The notes beneath the pieces were generated by a model. The model had not been told where the DNA came from and did no database searches. It worked only from the letters and a program-made list of their open reading frames with translations. Position numbers and translations under genes: made by a program. From Candidatus Sulfopaludibacter sp. SbA3 (GTDB lineage: Bacteria > Acidobacteriota > Terriglobia > Bryobacterales > Bryobacteraceae), in contig CAMDED010000084.1 in NCBI GenBank assembly GCA_945893365.1, positions 1 through 33,031 of the forward strand: 33,031 nucleotides of DNA, read 5' to 3'. Below, piece by piece: positions 1 through 8,517 of the stretch. Position 1 is the first letter of the stretch; every line of letters begins with the position of its first letter.

Positions 1-157
1 CCCCATGAAAACACGAGAGCCCAAAAAAGCGAAGCTCGGGCCAAGCCTGCATTTGCCGCCTTTGGTTTTTCATGAAGTTTCGCGGGCCGTAGGCCCTCCC
101 CAACAGGCGACGAAAGACGATCGCCTGCCCCACCGGCTGCCAATTGCAAATTCGTTG

Positions 158-916
158 TTACCGCTTCCCGAGGGCTTCCGCAATCGCCTTTTCGGCAAGA
201 GGCGCCATTTTCTCGTAACCGGCGTCGTTCGGGATCAGTCCATCCACGGTAAGCTCCCTCTTCATGGCTCGTCCGTCCGCAAGGGCGGAGTAGTAGTCGA
301 GATACACGCCTCCGATGCGCGCGGCAAACCCCTTTAGCCACACATTCAGTCCGATGATCTTCCCCGGCGGCCGCCGCGTGGTCATCTGACGGAAGCAGTC
401 GCACACGGGAGTCACCGACGCGAGCACCACTTGAATTCCGTTTGCCTTCGCCAAGTCCGCCATCGACATGAAATGCTCCGCCATCGTGCCTTCCGTCGAC
501 GGACCCATCACGCTCGCCAGGTCGTTTGTGCCGGCCTGGATGACAACCACCTTGGGCTTCAGCTCGATCACATCCTGACGGAAGCGGACCAGCATTTGCG
601 CCGCTGTCTGTCGCGTGATGCCGCGATTCAAGTAGGGCTTTCCGGGGAAAAAGGCGGACTTTCCCGCGCCCCATTTTTCGGTAATTTCATCCCCGAGAAA
701 CACCACGCGATCCACTCCGGGCGCCAGGCGCAACTCGGAATTCTCGCTGCCATAACGCGTCAGCCCGCCCCAATCGAGCAGCGCCCGCCGGTAGGCATCG
801 AGCTCTTGCTCCAACTGCGCGCGTGTTAGCGGCGCGGCCGCTGCCTGTGCGCAGAGAGGAATAACGCTTGGGAGGAGGATGGAGAATGCGTATAGCGAAG
901 CGGCAATCGGTCTCAC
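158..916 (-). CDS. Secreted SGNH/GDSL-fold protein lacking catalytic Ser and His
   Basis: The 252-residue product has an N-terminal signal peptide (about residues 1-25, ending near LCAQA) and an SGNH/GDSL hydrolase fold. Block I reads [13 protein letters not shown] (72-84), block II NRGI (98-100) and block III AGTND (128-132); block V reads [10 protein letters not shown] (225-234). In active family members block I is GDS and block V is DxxHP. Here the nucleophile position is Glu77 and the histidine position is Ile228, while the oxyanion residues Gly99 and Asn131 remain. The start is GTG at 916-914, which overlaps the upstream propeller stop as GTGA; a longer frame to 1225 lies inside that gene. 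Translational coupling to the propeller is therefore likely. The fold is clear. Hydrolase activity is doubtful, and a binding role is an inference. Confidence 0.85.
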   Translation of the reverse strand: MRPIAASLYAFSILLPSVIPLCAQAAAAPLTRAQLEQELDAYRRALLDWGGLTRYGSENSELRLAPGVDRVVFLGDEITEKWGAGKSAFFPGKPYLNRGITRQTAAQMLVRFRQDVIELKPKVVVIQAGTNDLASVMGPSTEGTMAEHFMSMADLAKANGIQVVLASVTPVCDCFRQMTTRRPPGKIIGLNVWLKGFAARIGGVYLDYYSALADGRAMKRELTVDGLIPNDAGYEKMAPLAEKAIAEALGKR

Positions 917-2463
917 TTCTTCAAGCCGAAACAATAGACGTTCCCGTCGTAGGTATTGATGTAGACCTGGCCGTTCGCCAAGGCAAGCCCGCTCCAGTGG
1001 TTCCAGGTCGTGATTTGCTTTCCACTCGACCAAAGTTCCTTGCCCGTTTGGGCATCCAGCACATAGAGCACGGCGTGCGTCGAAAGCGGAATGCGGCGCT
1101 CCATGCGGAAATCCAGACCCACGTCGGGAAACGCCTGCGCCGTGTTCTCGCCGCTCCCGTAGGCGAAAATCATGCCGTTCGCGATTAGCGGCGGCTCGGC
1201 CTGATTCATGTCGCGCGAAATCCACGCCGGCGTCAATTGGATTTTTCCGCTCACGGTTTCCATCTTGAACGCCGCGATCGCGCCTTTCTTCACCTCGCCA
1301 TTCTCGATCGGCGCTTTAAACTTCGGATGCTTCGGGCCCCAGAAAGGCGTCAGGATCCAGCGTGCGCCCTTGTCTTCCCAAGTCGCAAGCGAACCCCAGA
1401 TTCCGCCTTCGGCGAAATCGACGATCTCGTTACAGATCAGCGGCGTCCTGTAGACCGGCGTGCGGTGGTCGTCGCCGCCAATGGACTCGGTGTCCATCAG
1501 GTAGATGCGGCACTCCTTGCTCGCATCGATCATGTACTCCTTGCCCTTGTAATCGAAGATGGCGGGCGTCACCTGCATGTCCAGATCGCGTTTCCACAGC
1601 CACTCCGCGTTCGAAGGACCGTAGTAGTCCACGAGTTCGAGACTCTTGGTCTCGGGGTTCTGCTTGACGCCGATAATTCCGTTCCCGTAGACGCCGTTCT
1701 CGGGATCCCAGCGCCCGTCGCCGGTCCCCGTATACATGACCAGGCTCTTGCTGACAGCCGGACCGGAACGGCCCCACATGCCGCCGCCGGCGGGCCCCCA
1801 ACTGCCCACCTTGTGTGTCGCCAAATCGTATGTATAGGCTGTGTTCGGATTGCCGCCACAACCCTGAGCGCTGTGCGTGTAGATGACGTTGTTCACGAAA
1901 CTCAACGCATAAGGTTTGCCGTTCGGAGGCATGAACTTGGCGGCTGGCGCGAGGCTCTCGCCGTCGGCTGCGTTCAACTGATGCAGCCGCCCGTCCCACG
2001 CAGCCGCGTAGACGGTGTACTTTCCAGGCTCTCCAGAGGGCGCAACGGTGACATTCGCCGTCATGCCGCCGGGGCACAGTACGCTCGGGCCGCGGCCGCC
2101 GGACGATTCTTTGAATGTGCTCTCGAAATGGCGCTTCCAGACCAGTTTGCCGGTCTTCGCATCGAGCGCGTAAACGTTGTCCGACACGCCGGCTTGAATC
2201 ACCAGCTCCTTGGGGCCGCTCTTGGTATTCACCTTCCCGATCACCAGCGGTTCAAGCAAGGAGTGCATCTGGCGCGGCTCGTTATCGAGCTTCTTCTTCC
2301 AGAGCAGCGTCAGGCCCCTGACGTTGCCTTTGGTGAGCGTGGTCTCGCCCTTCTGCCAGTTGTTTCGCATCTGGTCGCCGCCGTCGGTGAGCCAGTCGGC
2401 GCCCAGGGCGAGGGTCGCGAACGCGAAGAGCGCGGGCAGTGGAGCGATCGAAAATGTTCTCAT
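913..2463 (-). CDS. Secreted PQQ-binding-like beta-propeller protein
   Basis: The 516-residue product starts with a signal peptide ([20 protein letters not shown], then GADW) and continues as a PQQ/quinoprotein-type propeller. Repeats of the [13 protein letters not shown] type appear near the start and [11 protein letters not shown] near the end. The ATG at 2463 has an AAGG ribosome site in front of it; the longer frame to 2694 runs into repeat DNA and is rejected. The adjacent Cys-Cys pair typical of PQQ alcohol dehydrogenases is not visible, so catalysis is uncertain and a binding or scaffold role is possible. It is divergent from a distant paralogue at 2759-4396: both carry CPGGMT, a GCGG loop and a LATxKV blade. 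It is coupled to the SGNH-fold gene downstream. Confidence 0.85.
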   Translation of the reverse strand: MRTFSIAPLPALFAFATLALGADWLTDGGDQMRNNWQKGETTLTKGNVRGLTLLWKKKLDNEPRQMHSLLEPLVIGKVNTKSGPKELVIQAGVSDNVYALDAKTGKLVWKRHFESTFKESSGGRGPSVLCPGGMTANVTVAPSGEPGKYTVYAAAWDGRLHQLNAADGESLAPAAKFMPPNGKPYALSFVNNVIYTHSAQGCGGNPNTAYTYDLATHKVGSWGPAGGGMWGRSGPAVSKSLVMYTGTGDGRWDPENGVYGNGIIGVKQNPETKSLELVDYYGPSNAEWLWKRDLDMQVTPAIFDYKGKEYMIDASKECRIYLMDTESIGGDDHRTPVYRTPLICNEIVDFAEGGIWGSLATWEDKGARWILTPFWGPKHPKFKAPIENGEVKKGAIAAFKMETVSGKIQLTPAWISRDMNQAEPPLIANGMIFAYGSGENTAQAFPDVGLDFRMERRIPLSTHAVLYVLDAQTGKELWSSGKQITTWNHWSGLALANGQVYINTYDGNVYCFGLKK

Positions 2464-2524
2464 GAATGGACCTTTCAAACTATATACCAAAAACGAGCGA
2501 GGGAAGGTGGCCGGGCGTGGTGGG

Positions 2525-2690
2525 ACGGACTTGAGGGGCGGATGGAGCGAAAGGCGAACGGACTTGAGGAAAGCGGATCGACGGGAAGCGGAGCGGGCTT
2601 GGGAGAAGCGGATTGAGCGGAAGGCGAACGAGTTGGAAGAAGCGGACGGAGGGAAAGCCGAACGGACTTGGGAAGAGCGCCGGGCGGCCA
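2525..2690. repeat. Imperfect 33-35 bp tandem repeat between divergent genes
   Basis: About four and a half units start near 2525, 2558, 2593, 2628 and 2662. Each opens with a version of ACGGACTTGG, continues AGAAGCGGA, and most end GGAAGGCGA or similar. Unit lengths are 33, 35, 35 and 34 bp. The array fills most of the gap between the two divergent propeller genes. Frames through it have an extremely repetitive Arg/Glu/Lys-rich composition and are extensions of neighbouring genes rather than protein-coding. Confidence 0.75.
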
Positions 2691-2758
2691 GCACGCGATC
2701 CGGGGTTTGGGTATATGATCAAAAGTTCAATTCCGATACGCGAGAGGATTATCAAGTG

Positions 2759-4396
2759 ATGCGAAGATTTGCCCCAGCCGCAGTCCCCGCCGTCTTGGCC
2801 CTGATAGGCGCGAATATTGCGAGCGCGCAGCGCGGGACGGGAGATTGGATGACCAGCGCGAACGACGCGCAGCGTTCCTCCTGGGTCCGCAGAGACGGGA
2901 AGATTTCCAGGGAAAGCATGCAGAAGCCAGGTTTTGAGCTGGTGTGGAAATTGAAGCTCGAGAATGGCGCCAGGCAGCTGAACACGCTGACCCCGCCGGC
3001 GCTTCTCGATTTCTTTATCGGCCACCGCGGCTTTCGCACCCTCGGCTTCTTTGGAACGAGCTCCAATCGGGTGGTGGGCATCGATCTCGATCTTGCCCGC
3101 ATCGAATGGCAGAAGAGCCTCGCGGCCAGTCCTTCCGGCGCCGGCACTTTACCGTGTCCGGGCGGCATGACCTCAGCCGTCACACGGCCCACCGGTTTCG
3201 CGTATCCTGGTCCGGGACTCGCCGCGGGCGCGGGTCGCGGCACGGCGGCAAAGTCCGGAGTCGGGTTGCCTCACGAAGGCGCGGTAACGCTGAGAGCGAC
3301 TCCACCGCCCCCGTCACCACCGCCCCCGCGGCGTACTCCTGCGTCCGCGGCCAATGCGGCTCCAGTAGCGGCCGCCCCCAATCCGTTCGCACCGAGGGTG
3401 CAGTGGGTGCTTGCGCTCACCGGTGACGGCAAGCTGCATTCTCTCTACGTGTCGAACGGCGAGGAGCCGAACCAGCCGGTCCAATTTCTTCCGCCGAATG
3501 CCAACGCCCAGGGTTTGATCTCGTACGAGAACACCGTTTATGCCGCCACGACGAACGGATGCGGAGGCGTGGAAGACGGCGTCTGGGCGCTCGATCTCGC
3601 GACAAAGAAAGTCAGCCAATGGAAGTCGCCGGGCGGAGTCGCTGGAACCGCCGGTCCCGCCGTGGGTCCGGACGGCACGCTTTACGTAGCCGCCGGAGGC
3701 GAGCTCACCGCGCTGGCCGCCCGTACGCTCGAGCCGCGCGCCGGTTATAAGATGACGGACGCAGCCTTCGCGTCGTCGCCCGTGATTTTCGAGTTCAGAG
3801 GGAAAGACTTGATTGTTGTGGCCGGGAGCGACGGCCGGTTACATTTGTTCGACGCGGCCGCCCTGCCAAAGGGAGCGCTCGACAAGACCGCGCCCTTCTC
3901 GAACCCCGGCTATGCGTTTGGATCCCTCGCCAGTTGGCAGGATGAGGCCGGAGACCGCTGGGTCTTGGCCTCGGCAGCCGGCACGTTAGCGAATAGCGCT
4001 GGACTCAAGACGTCGAATGGCGAGCTCAAGAACGGGACGGTGGCCGCATGGAAGGTCGTCGACAAAGGCGGCGTTCCGTCTCTGCAGGCGGGTTGGACAT
4101 CCCGCGATCTGATTTCGCCGCATCCGCCCGCGGTCGTCAATGGCGTGGTTTTCGTTTTGTCGAGCGGCGAGTTTCGCGCGGACGACCCCAAACTGAGCGC
4201 CGCGCAACGCGCACAGCGATCCACCAACGCCGTTCTATATGCGCTTGATGGGAGCACGGGCAAGGATTTGTGGAACAGCGGCAAGACCATTACCTCTTTC
4301 GTGCACAGCGGCGGACTCAGCGCCGGAGGCAGCCGCGTCTTTGTGGCGACCTATGAAGGCACGCAGTACGCCTTCAGTTTCCCGGTCGAGCATTGA
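2759..4396 (+). CDS. PQQ-like beta-propeller protein with proline-rich insert
   Basis: The 545-residue secreted propeller begins MRRFAPAAVPAVLALIGANI with a cleavage site near ASAQ. GAGAGGA about 10 bases upstream supports ATG 2759; an in-frame GTG at 2756 is an alternative. The frame extends back to 2210, but that part crosses the opposite gene and the repeat array. The protein is paralogous to the left propeller, sharing CPGGMT, the GCGG loop, blade repeats and an end of the form YALDGSTGKDLW. About residues 180-205 form a low-complexity insert (PPPPSPPPPRR, then Ala/Pro runs) absent from the paralogue. A c-type cytochrome gene starts 13 bases downstream, which suggests that this propeller passes electrons to it. 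No direct catalytic signature was identified. Confidence 0.85.
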   Translation: MRRFAPAAVPAVLALIGANIASAQRGTGDWMTSANDAQRSSWVRRDGKISRESMQKPGFELVWKLKLENGARQLNTLTPPALLDFFIGHRGFRTLGFFGTSSNRVVGIDLDLARIEWQKSLAASPSGAGTLPCPGGMTSAVTRPTGFAYPGPGLAAGAGRGTAAKSGVGLPHEGAVTLRATPPPPSPPPPRRTPASAANAAPVAAAPNPFAPRVQWVLALTGDGKLHSLYVSNGEEPNQPVQFLPPNANAQGLISYENTVYAATTNGCGGVEDGVWALDLATKKVSQWKSPGGVAGTAGPAVGPDGTLYVAAGGELTALAARTLEPRAGYKMTDAAFASSPVIFEFRGKDLIVVAGSDGRLHLFDAAALPKGALDKTAPFSNPGYAFGSLASWQDEAGDRWVLASAAGTLANSAGLKTSNGELKNGTVAAWKVVDKGGVPSLQAGWTSRDLISPHPPAVVNGVVFVLSSGEFRADDPKLSAAQRAQRSTNAVLYALDGSTGKDLWNSGKTITSFVHSGGLSAGGSRVFVATYEGTQYAFSFPVEH

Positions 4397-4409
4397 GCGC
4401 GGCGTTAAA

Positions 4410-4907
4410 ATGGGAGTGATAGTGCAGCGAATCTTTTTCCCGGTTTGGACCTTGGCGTTAGCGCTGATATTGTCGATCGGCACTTTGTCCGGGAACGTCT
4501 TCGCGCAGCAGACAGCCGACGGACCGGGACGCGCGGAGATGGAGAGACTCTGCAAGGGTTGCCACGAGGTGGCGCGGTCGCTTTCGCCGCGGCAGGATCG
4601 CGACGCGTGGAATCATACGATGGCCCGAATGGTTGCCTTCGGCATGAAGAGCAGCGATCGGGACTTCAATCTGGTTCTCGACTACCTGGTGAAGAACTTC
4701 CCGGCCGAGGACGTTCCGCGCGTGAACGTGAACAAGGCTACGGCCATCCAACTGGAAAGCGGGCTGAGCCTCAAGCGCTCGCAGGCCGCCTCCGTTCTGG
4801 CGTACCGGGAGAAAAACGGGCCTTTCAAGTCCCTCGACGATTTGAAGAAGGTGCCGCTGATCGACGCAGCCAAGATCGATGAAAAGAAGGAGCGCATTGC
4901 CTTCTAG
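4410..4907 (+). CDS. Periplasmic monohaem cytochrome c with C-terminal helix-hairpin-helix
   Basis: The 165-residue product has a signal peptide (about 1-33, ending VFAQQ), one haem site CKGCH (48-52), and a C-terminal helix-hairpin-helix of ComEA type (about 104-165: VNVNKATAIQLESGLSLKRS, then GPFKSLDDLKKVPLID). Met72, Met74 and Met79 are possible distal haem ligands. The HhH fold normally binds DNA non-specifically; in a secreted cytochrome it may instead act as a protein-docking module. ATG 4410 has a weak ribosome site. A GTG at 4422 preceded by GGGAG would shorten the leader by four residues. Position inside the propeller/cupredoxin run implies a role as electron acceptor. Confidence 0.82.
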   Translation: MGVIVQRIFFPVWTLALALILSIGTLSGNVFAQQTADGPGRAEMERLCKGCHEVARSLSPRQDRDAWNHTMARMVAFGMKSSDRDFNLVLDYLVKNFPAEDVPRVNVNKATAIQLESGLSLKRSQAASVLAYREKNGPFKSLDDLKKVPLIDAAKIDEKKERIAF

Positions 4908-4932
4908 ACTGGCTTAAGGGGGGACGGCAACG

Positions 4933-5955
4933 ATGAAGAAAAGAAGTCTCGGTTTAGCCGCTGTACTCGCGGCTTTGGCGTCCACGGCGTGCAATCGGCC
5001 GGCCGGTCCCGCCTATCTGGTTTATGTTTCGAACGAGGGTTCGGGCGACATGACGGTCATCGATCCGAACCAGCCGCAATCTATCGCAACCATTCCACTG
5101 GGCAAGCGGCCGCGGGGCATTCATGCTGGCGGCGGGCTGATCTACGTCGCGCTCAGCGGTTCTCCCGCCGCGCCTCCGGGCGTGGATGAGAGCACGCTTC
5201 CGCCGCCCGACAAGAGTGCGGACGGTATCGGCGTGGTCGACCTTGCGCAGCAAAAGGTCGTTCGCAAGCTCTTTGGGGGATCGGACCCGGAGCAGTTCGC
5301 GATAGGCGGAGATGGAAAGCTGATGTATGTGGCGAACGAGGATGCGTCCGGACTGAGCATTATCGATCTCGCGGAAGGCAAGGTCCTCAAGACCCTGCCG
5401 ACGGGCGCGGAGCCGGAAGGAGTCACGCTCAGTCCGGACGGCAAGTTCGTGTACGTGACCTCGGAGGACGAAGGAACCGTGGCCGTGGTGGATACCGCCG
5501 CCGCCGCGGTCGTGAAAACGATCAAGGTGGGCCGCCGACCACGCTCGGTGGCGTTTCTACCGGATGGCTCGCGCGCCTTCGTCACTAATGAGAACGACGC
5601 CAGCGTCACGGTGCTCGATTGCGCGCGCCAGGAGGTGTCGAGCACCATCGCGCTTGATGAAGGCCTGAAGCCGATGGGGACCGCCATGACCAAAGACGGC
5701 TCGCGATTGTACGTCAGCACGGGCCGCGGCAAGAAAGTAGTCGCGATTGACACAGCTGCGGGGAAAGTGGTGGCGTCGATCGAAGTGGGCCAGCGCCCGT
5801 GGGGAATCGCGCTTTCGCCCGACGGGAAGCTTCTGTTCACGGCCAACGGGCCTTCGAACGATGTGTCCGTCGTGGACCTCGTTTCCCAGACGGTCATCCG
5901 CAAGATCAAGACGGGCGACCGGCCCTGGGGCGTCGTCGTCCTGTCAAACAAATGA
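4933..5955 (+). CDS. YVTN-family beta-propeller lipoprotein
   Basis: The 340-residue product has an N-terminal signal ending LASTACN, a slightly atypical lipobox, so Cys20 is probably lipidated. The rest is a seven-bladed YVTN propeller with recurring units such as LSPDGKFVYVTSEDEGTVAV and VGRRPRSVAF. A GGGGGA ribosome site precedes the ATG. Proteins of this type often accompany PQQ-dependent oxidation genes, and this gene sits between a cytochrome and a cupredoxin. It overlaps the next gene as ATGA (5952-5955). Function is likely periplasmic binding or scaffolding; no enzymatic motif is visible. Confidence 0.87.
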   Translation: MKKRSLGLAAVLAALASTACNRPAGPAYLVYVSNEGSGDMTVIDPNQPQSIATIPLGKRPRGIHAGGGLIYVALSGSPAAPPGVDESTLPPPDKSADGIGVVDLAQQKVVRKLFGGSDPEQFAIGGDGKLMYVANEDASGLSIIDLAEGKVLKTLPTGAEPEGVTLSPDGKFVYVTSEDEGTVAVVDTAAAAVVKTIKVGRRPRSVAFLPDGSRAFVTNENDASVTVLDCARQEVSSTIALDEGLKPMGTAMTKDGSRLYVSTGRGKKVVAIDTAAGKVVASIEVGQRPWGIALSPDGKLLFTANGPSNDVSVVDLVSQTVIRKIKTGDRPWGVVVLSNK

Positions 5956-6704
5956 GGTGGAGAACGTTTCTCGCGGTTGCCGCCGCCTCTATCGGATGCA
6001 ACCAGCCGAAGCAGACCGGCGCACCCGCAAAAAAGGCGGATACTCAATACTTCAAGGTCGATCCGGCCACGGCGGCGAGCCTGCGGGGCAAAGCGCGACT
6101 CGAGGGCAGGCGCCCGCCGGCCAAGCGAATTTCAATGGATGCGGAAGAAGGGTGCGAGGCGCTGCACAAGTCTCCAGTCTTCGATGAGCGAGTGGTGGCG
6201 GGTAAGGACGGCGCGCTTTCGAACGTTCTGGTCTATATCAAGACGGGGCTGGAGGGGAAGGTGTTCGCCCCGTCAGCGGAGTCCGTCGTGCTTGAACAGC
6301 ACGGCTGCCAGTTCGTTCCACGCGTCATCGCGCTACGCGCGGGCCAAACGCTCGCCGTGAGAAACAGCGACCCTGTTTCACACAATATCCACCCGATGCC
6401 GCAAAACAACCGCGACTGGAATCAACAGCAGCCGCCGCAGGCTCCGGACATCGAGCGCCGCTTTTCGTACCCCGAAGTCGCGATCCCGGTCAAGTGCAAT
6501 GTGCATGCGTGGATGAAGTCCTATATCGGCGTGCTGGAGCATCCTTTCTTCGCCGTGACCGGCCATAATGGAGAGTTTTCGATAAGCGGGCTGCCGCCGG
6601 GCGGGTATACGGTCGCCGCGTGGCACGAAGCCTTTGGGGAGGTAACTCAGAACGTAGTCGTGGGGAGTGGAGAAGCGGGGACAACGGGTTTCGTGTTTCG
6701 TTGA
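5952..6704 (+). CDS. Cupredoxin-like lipoprotein with carboxypeptidase-regulatory-like tail
   Basis: The 250-residue product has a lipobox ASIGC (Cys16). A cupredoxin-like domain carries likely copper ligands His144 and/or His147 (SHNIHP), and Cys182, His185 and Met188 in CNVHAWM. The C-terminal part (about 205-250, ISGLPPGGYTVAAWHE) resembles the carboxypeptidase-regulatory-like fold found in proteins often labelled methylamine utilisation protein. The ATG overlaps the upstream stop, indicating translational coupling. It probably carries electrons in the periplasm together with the cytochrome. The Cys-x2-His-x2-Met loop is shorter than that of plastocyanin. Confidence 0.84.
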   Translation: MRWRTFLAVAAASIGCNQPKQTGAPAKKADTQYFKVDPATAASLRGKARLEGRRPPAKRISMDAEEGCEALHKSPVFDERVVAGKDGALSNVLVYIKTGLEGKVFAPSAESVVLEQHGCQFVPRVIALRAGQTLAVRNSDPVSHNIHPMPQNNRDWNQQQPPQAPDIERRFSYPEVAIPVKCNVHAWMKSYIGVLEHPFFAVTGHNGEFSISGLPPGGYTVAAWHEAFGEVTQNVVVGSGEAGTTGFVFR

Positions 6705-6764
6705 AGGGCGCGCGGGAACAAGACACACCGGACGTTGAGCAAACCAAGCCTGATAGGTGGCGGT

Positions 6765-6796
6765 CAGGGGCTTGGCCGCTACGGCTCCAGCCCCTG
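6765..6796. terminator. Hairpin between convergent genes
   Basis: CAGGGGCT (6765-6772) pairs exactly with AGCCCCTG (6789-6796), with a smaller CCG/CGG stem inside the loop and a short TTTT downstream on the plus strand. It lies between the converging cupredoxin and OmpA-like genes and could terminate both. The T tract is short, so intrinsic termination is only probable. Confidence 0.5.
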
Positions 6797-6819
6797 CATT
6801 TTCGCCACTCTGGGTACAA

Positions 6820-8466
6820 TTAGTTGGCCGCGATCGCCTTCCCGATCTCCGTGCCGATCACCTCGCCGGAGATCACTATCTCCACACGCCGATTCTCCTG
6901 CCGGCCCTTCGCGGTGTCATTTGACGCTACCGGTTGACCCTCGCCAAAGCCCTTCGACGTGACCGAACTTGCCGGCATTCCTTGCTGTGTCAGGTACTCT
7001 TGGACCGCCCCGCCCCGCCGCTCGGAGAGCTGCTGATTATAGTCATCCCCGCCGACACTGTCGGTATGACCTTCCACGTCCAGTTTTAAGCCCGGATGTC
7101 CGGAGACGATGCCGGCCACCTTGGCCAGCTTCTCGCGCGCCAGAGGCCGTAACGTGTGCTTGGCGGTGTCGAAGAGGACATCGGACATGTTCACAATCAA
7201 ACCGCGCGCGGTATCGCGGGTCTGAAGAATAGCGTTGAACTGCCTCAGCAACTGGGTTCGCAATTCCGCCTTCTCCTTTTCCAATTGGGCTTTCTGCTTG
7301 GCGGCGCTGTCGAGGTCGGCCTGGAGGCGGTCCGCCGCTATCTTGGCGGCCGCTGCCCGCGCCTCGTTTTCGAGCTTCAATCGATCCGCGTCGAGAGCGG
7401 CGGCAGCCAGCCGGGCGTCGTTTTCGCGCTTCAAGCGATCGGCTTCGGCTGAAGCGGCCGCCGTCTGCGCCTCCTTCTCCCGCGCCAAGCGCTCAGATTC
7501 CGCCTGCGCCTTGATCCGCGCCGCTTCGGCTTCCCTGGTGACGCGATCCGCCTCGGACTGCGCGGCTACCCGTCCGCTCTCCGATCGCGCTTCGCGATCC
7601 ACCGACCGCTGGCGTTCCGCGGCCAGGGCCTCCTCTTCCTGACGTTTGACCGCGATCGCACGTGCGTCTTCGGCCGTCTGTACCGCTTCCCGGGCAGTCA
7701 TCGTCACCGGCTTTTGCCCCGCCTTGCGTGTCTGGTAAGCCTCGGCCTGCGCCAGACTCTTCTCCGCCTTCTGGAAGGAATCGGTGGCGAAACGGTCCGC
7801 ACCCATGGAGCGGGCGATCTGAACGGCGTTGCGCGCTTCGTAGAGCTCGAGCGGCACTTTCTGATCGAGCTTCAGCGCCAGGGGGTTCGAGAGACGCTGA
7901 TACTGACCGCGCTGCAACAGCTCATACTTGGCGTCTATCGTCTCGATCTTCCCCACGGTGTCCGCGCGCACCACGTTCTCCATTACAATCAGGTCGCTCG
8001 GCCGGCTGACTGCGTAATAAGGTTCGGCCGTGACCACCAACCCGAACACCTGCAACTCGGTGGTTACATTGAGCTTGCTCTTCGTTCCATTCAGCAGAAC
8101 CTCGCCCAGGTTGGACGTGCGGCCCTCCGGAGTGATGGCCCACAGTACATAAGTGAGGTATTCGGCCCCGTTTTTTGTAGCCGGCTGCAGGTCGTCGAAT
8201 TCCACTTCGATCTCGATGTAGCCCTGTTTGCTCTCGACCTTGGCCTCGCCACGAGCCTTTGGAAGGAGTTCAGTTCCCCGGAAGTCGATTTTCGTCGCAC
8301 CGCTACGGTGCTGGTAGTTAACCGCCTTCGCGGTTCGCGCCGTTACAGTGACGCGGAAAATGGGCGGCGCTCCGGCTGCCATCCGCGCGGCATTCTCGTC
8401 CTGATTCCGCGGCGCCTGGGCCAATAGAGCTCCGCATACCATGAGGAATGCGCTTATAAGTTTCAT
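6820..8466 (-). CDS. OmpA-family outer-membrane protein with long repetitive coiled coil
   Basis: The 548-residue protein has a signal peptide (MKLISAFLMVCGALLAQ), a beta-rich N-terminal half, an alanine/glutamate/arginine-rich coiled coil (about 235-420), and a C-terminal OmpA peptidoglycan-binding domain (about 428-540). The last has VEGHTDSVGGDDYNQQLSERR and KGRQENRRVEI. The coiled coil contains 18-residue units with ADRLKxENxAR. ATG 8466 is chosen because AAGGTGA lies 7 bases ahead; a GTG at 8475 would use part of that ribosome site as codon. The gene starts 51 bases downstream of the SYLF gene, so the two probably form one operon under the sigma-54-type promoter described below. It likely tethers the outer membrane to peptidoglycan. 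Confidence 0.88.
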   Translation of the reverse strand: MKLISAFLMVCGALLAQAPRNQDENAARMAAGAPPIFRVTVTARTAKAVNYQHRSGATKIDFRGTELLPKARGEAKVESKQGYIEIEVEFDDLQPATKNGAEYLTYVLWAITPEGRTSNLGEVLLNGTKSKLNVTTELQVFGLVVTAEPYYAVSRPSDLIVMENVVRADTVGKIETIDAKYELLQRGQYQRLSNPLALKLDQKVPLELYEARNAVQIARSMGADRFATDSFQKAEKSLAQAEAYQTRKAGQKPVTMTAREAVQTAEDARAIAVKRQEEEALAAERQRSVDREARSESGRVAAQSEADRVTREAEAARIKAQAESERLAREKEAQTAAASAEADRLKRENDARLAAAALDADRLKLENEARAAAAKIAADRLQADLDSAAKQKAQLEKEKAELRTQLLRQFNAILQTRDTARGLIVNMSDVLFDTAKHTLRPLAREKLAKVAGIVSGHPGLKLDVEGHTDSVGGDDYNQQLSERRGGAVQEYLTQQGMPASSVTSKGFGEGQPVASNDTAKGRQENRRVEIVISGEVIGTEIGKAIAAN

Positions 8467-8517
8467 TTGGGTCACCTTAACGTTTCTTTTTTCTCTGGAT
8501 TATTGGTTTGAGCCGGT

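Noticed and set aside
5-337. Plus-strand frame at the left edge
   Set aside because: It overlaps the 3' end of the SGNH-fold gene on the other strand, has no motif, and its composition is that of a shadow frame.
2210-2758. N-terminal extension of the right-hand propeller gene
   Set aside because: It runs through the opposite gene's start and the tandem repeat. A signal peptide and ribosome site begin at 2759.
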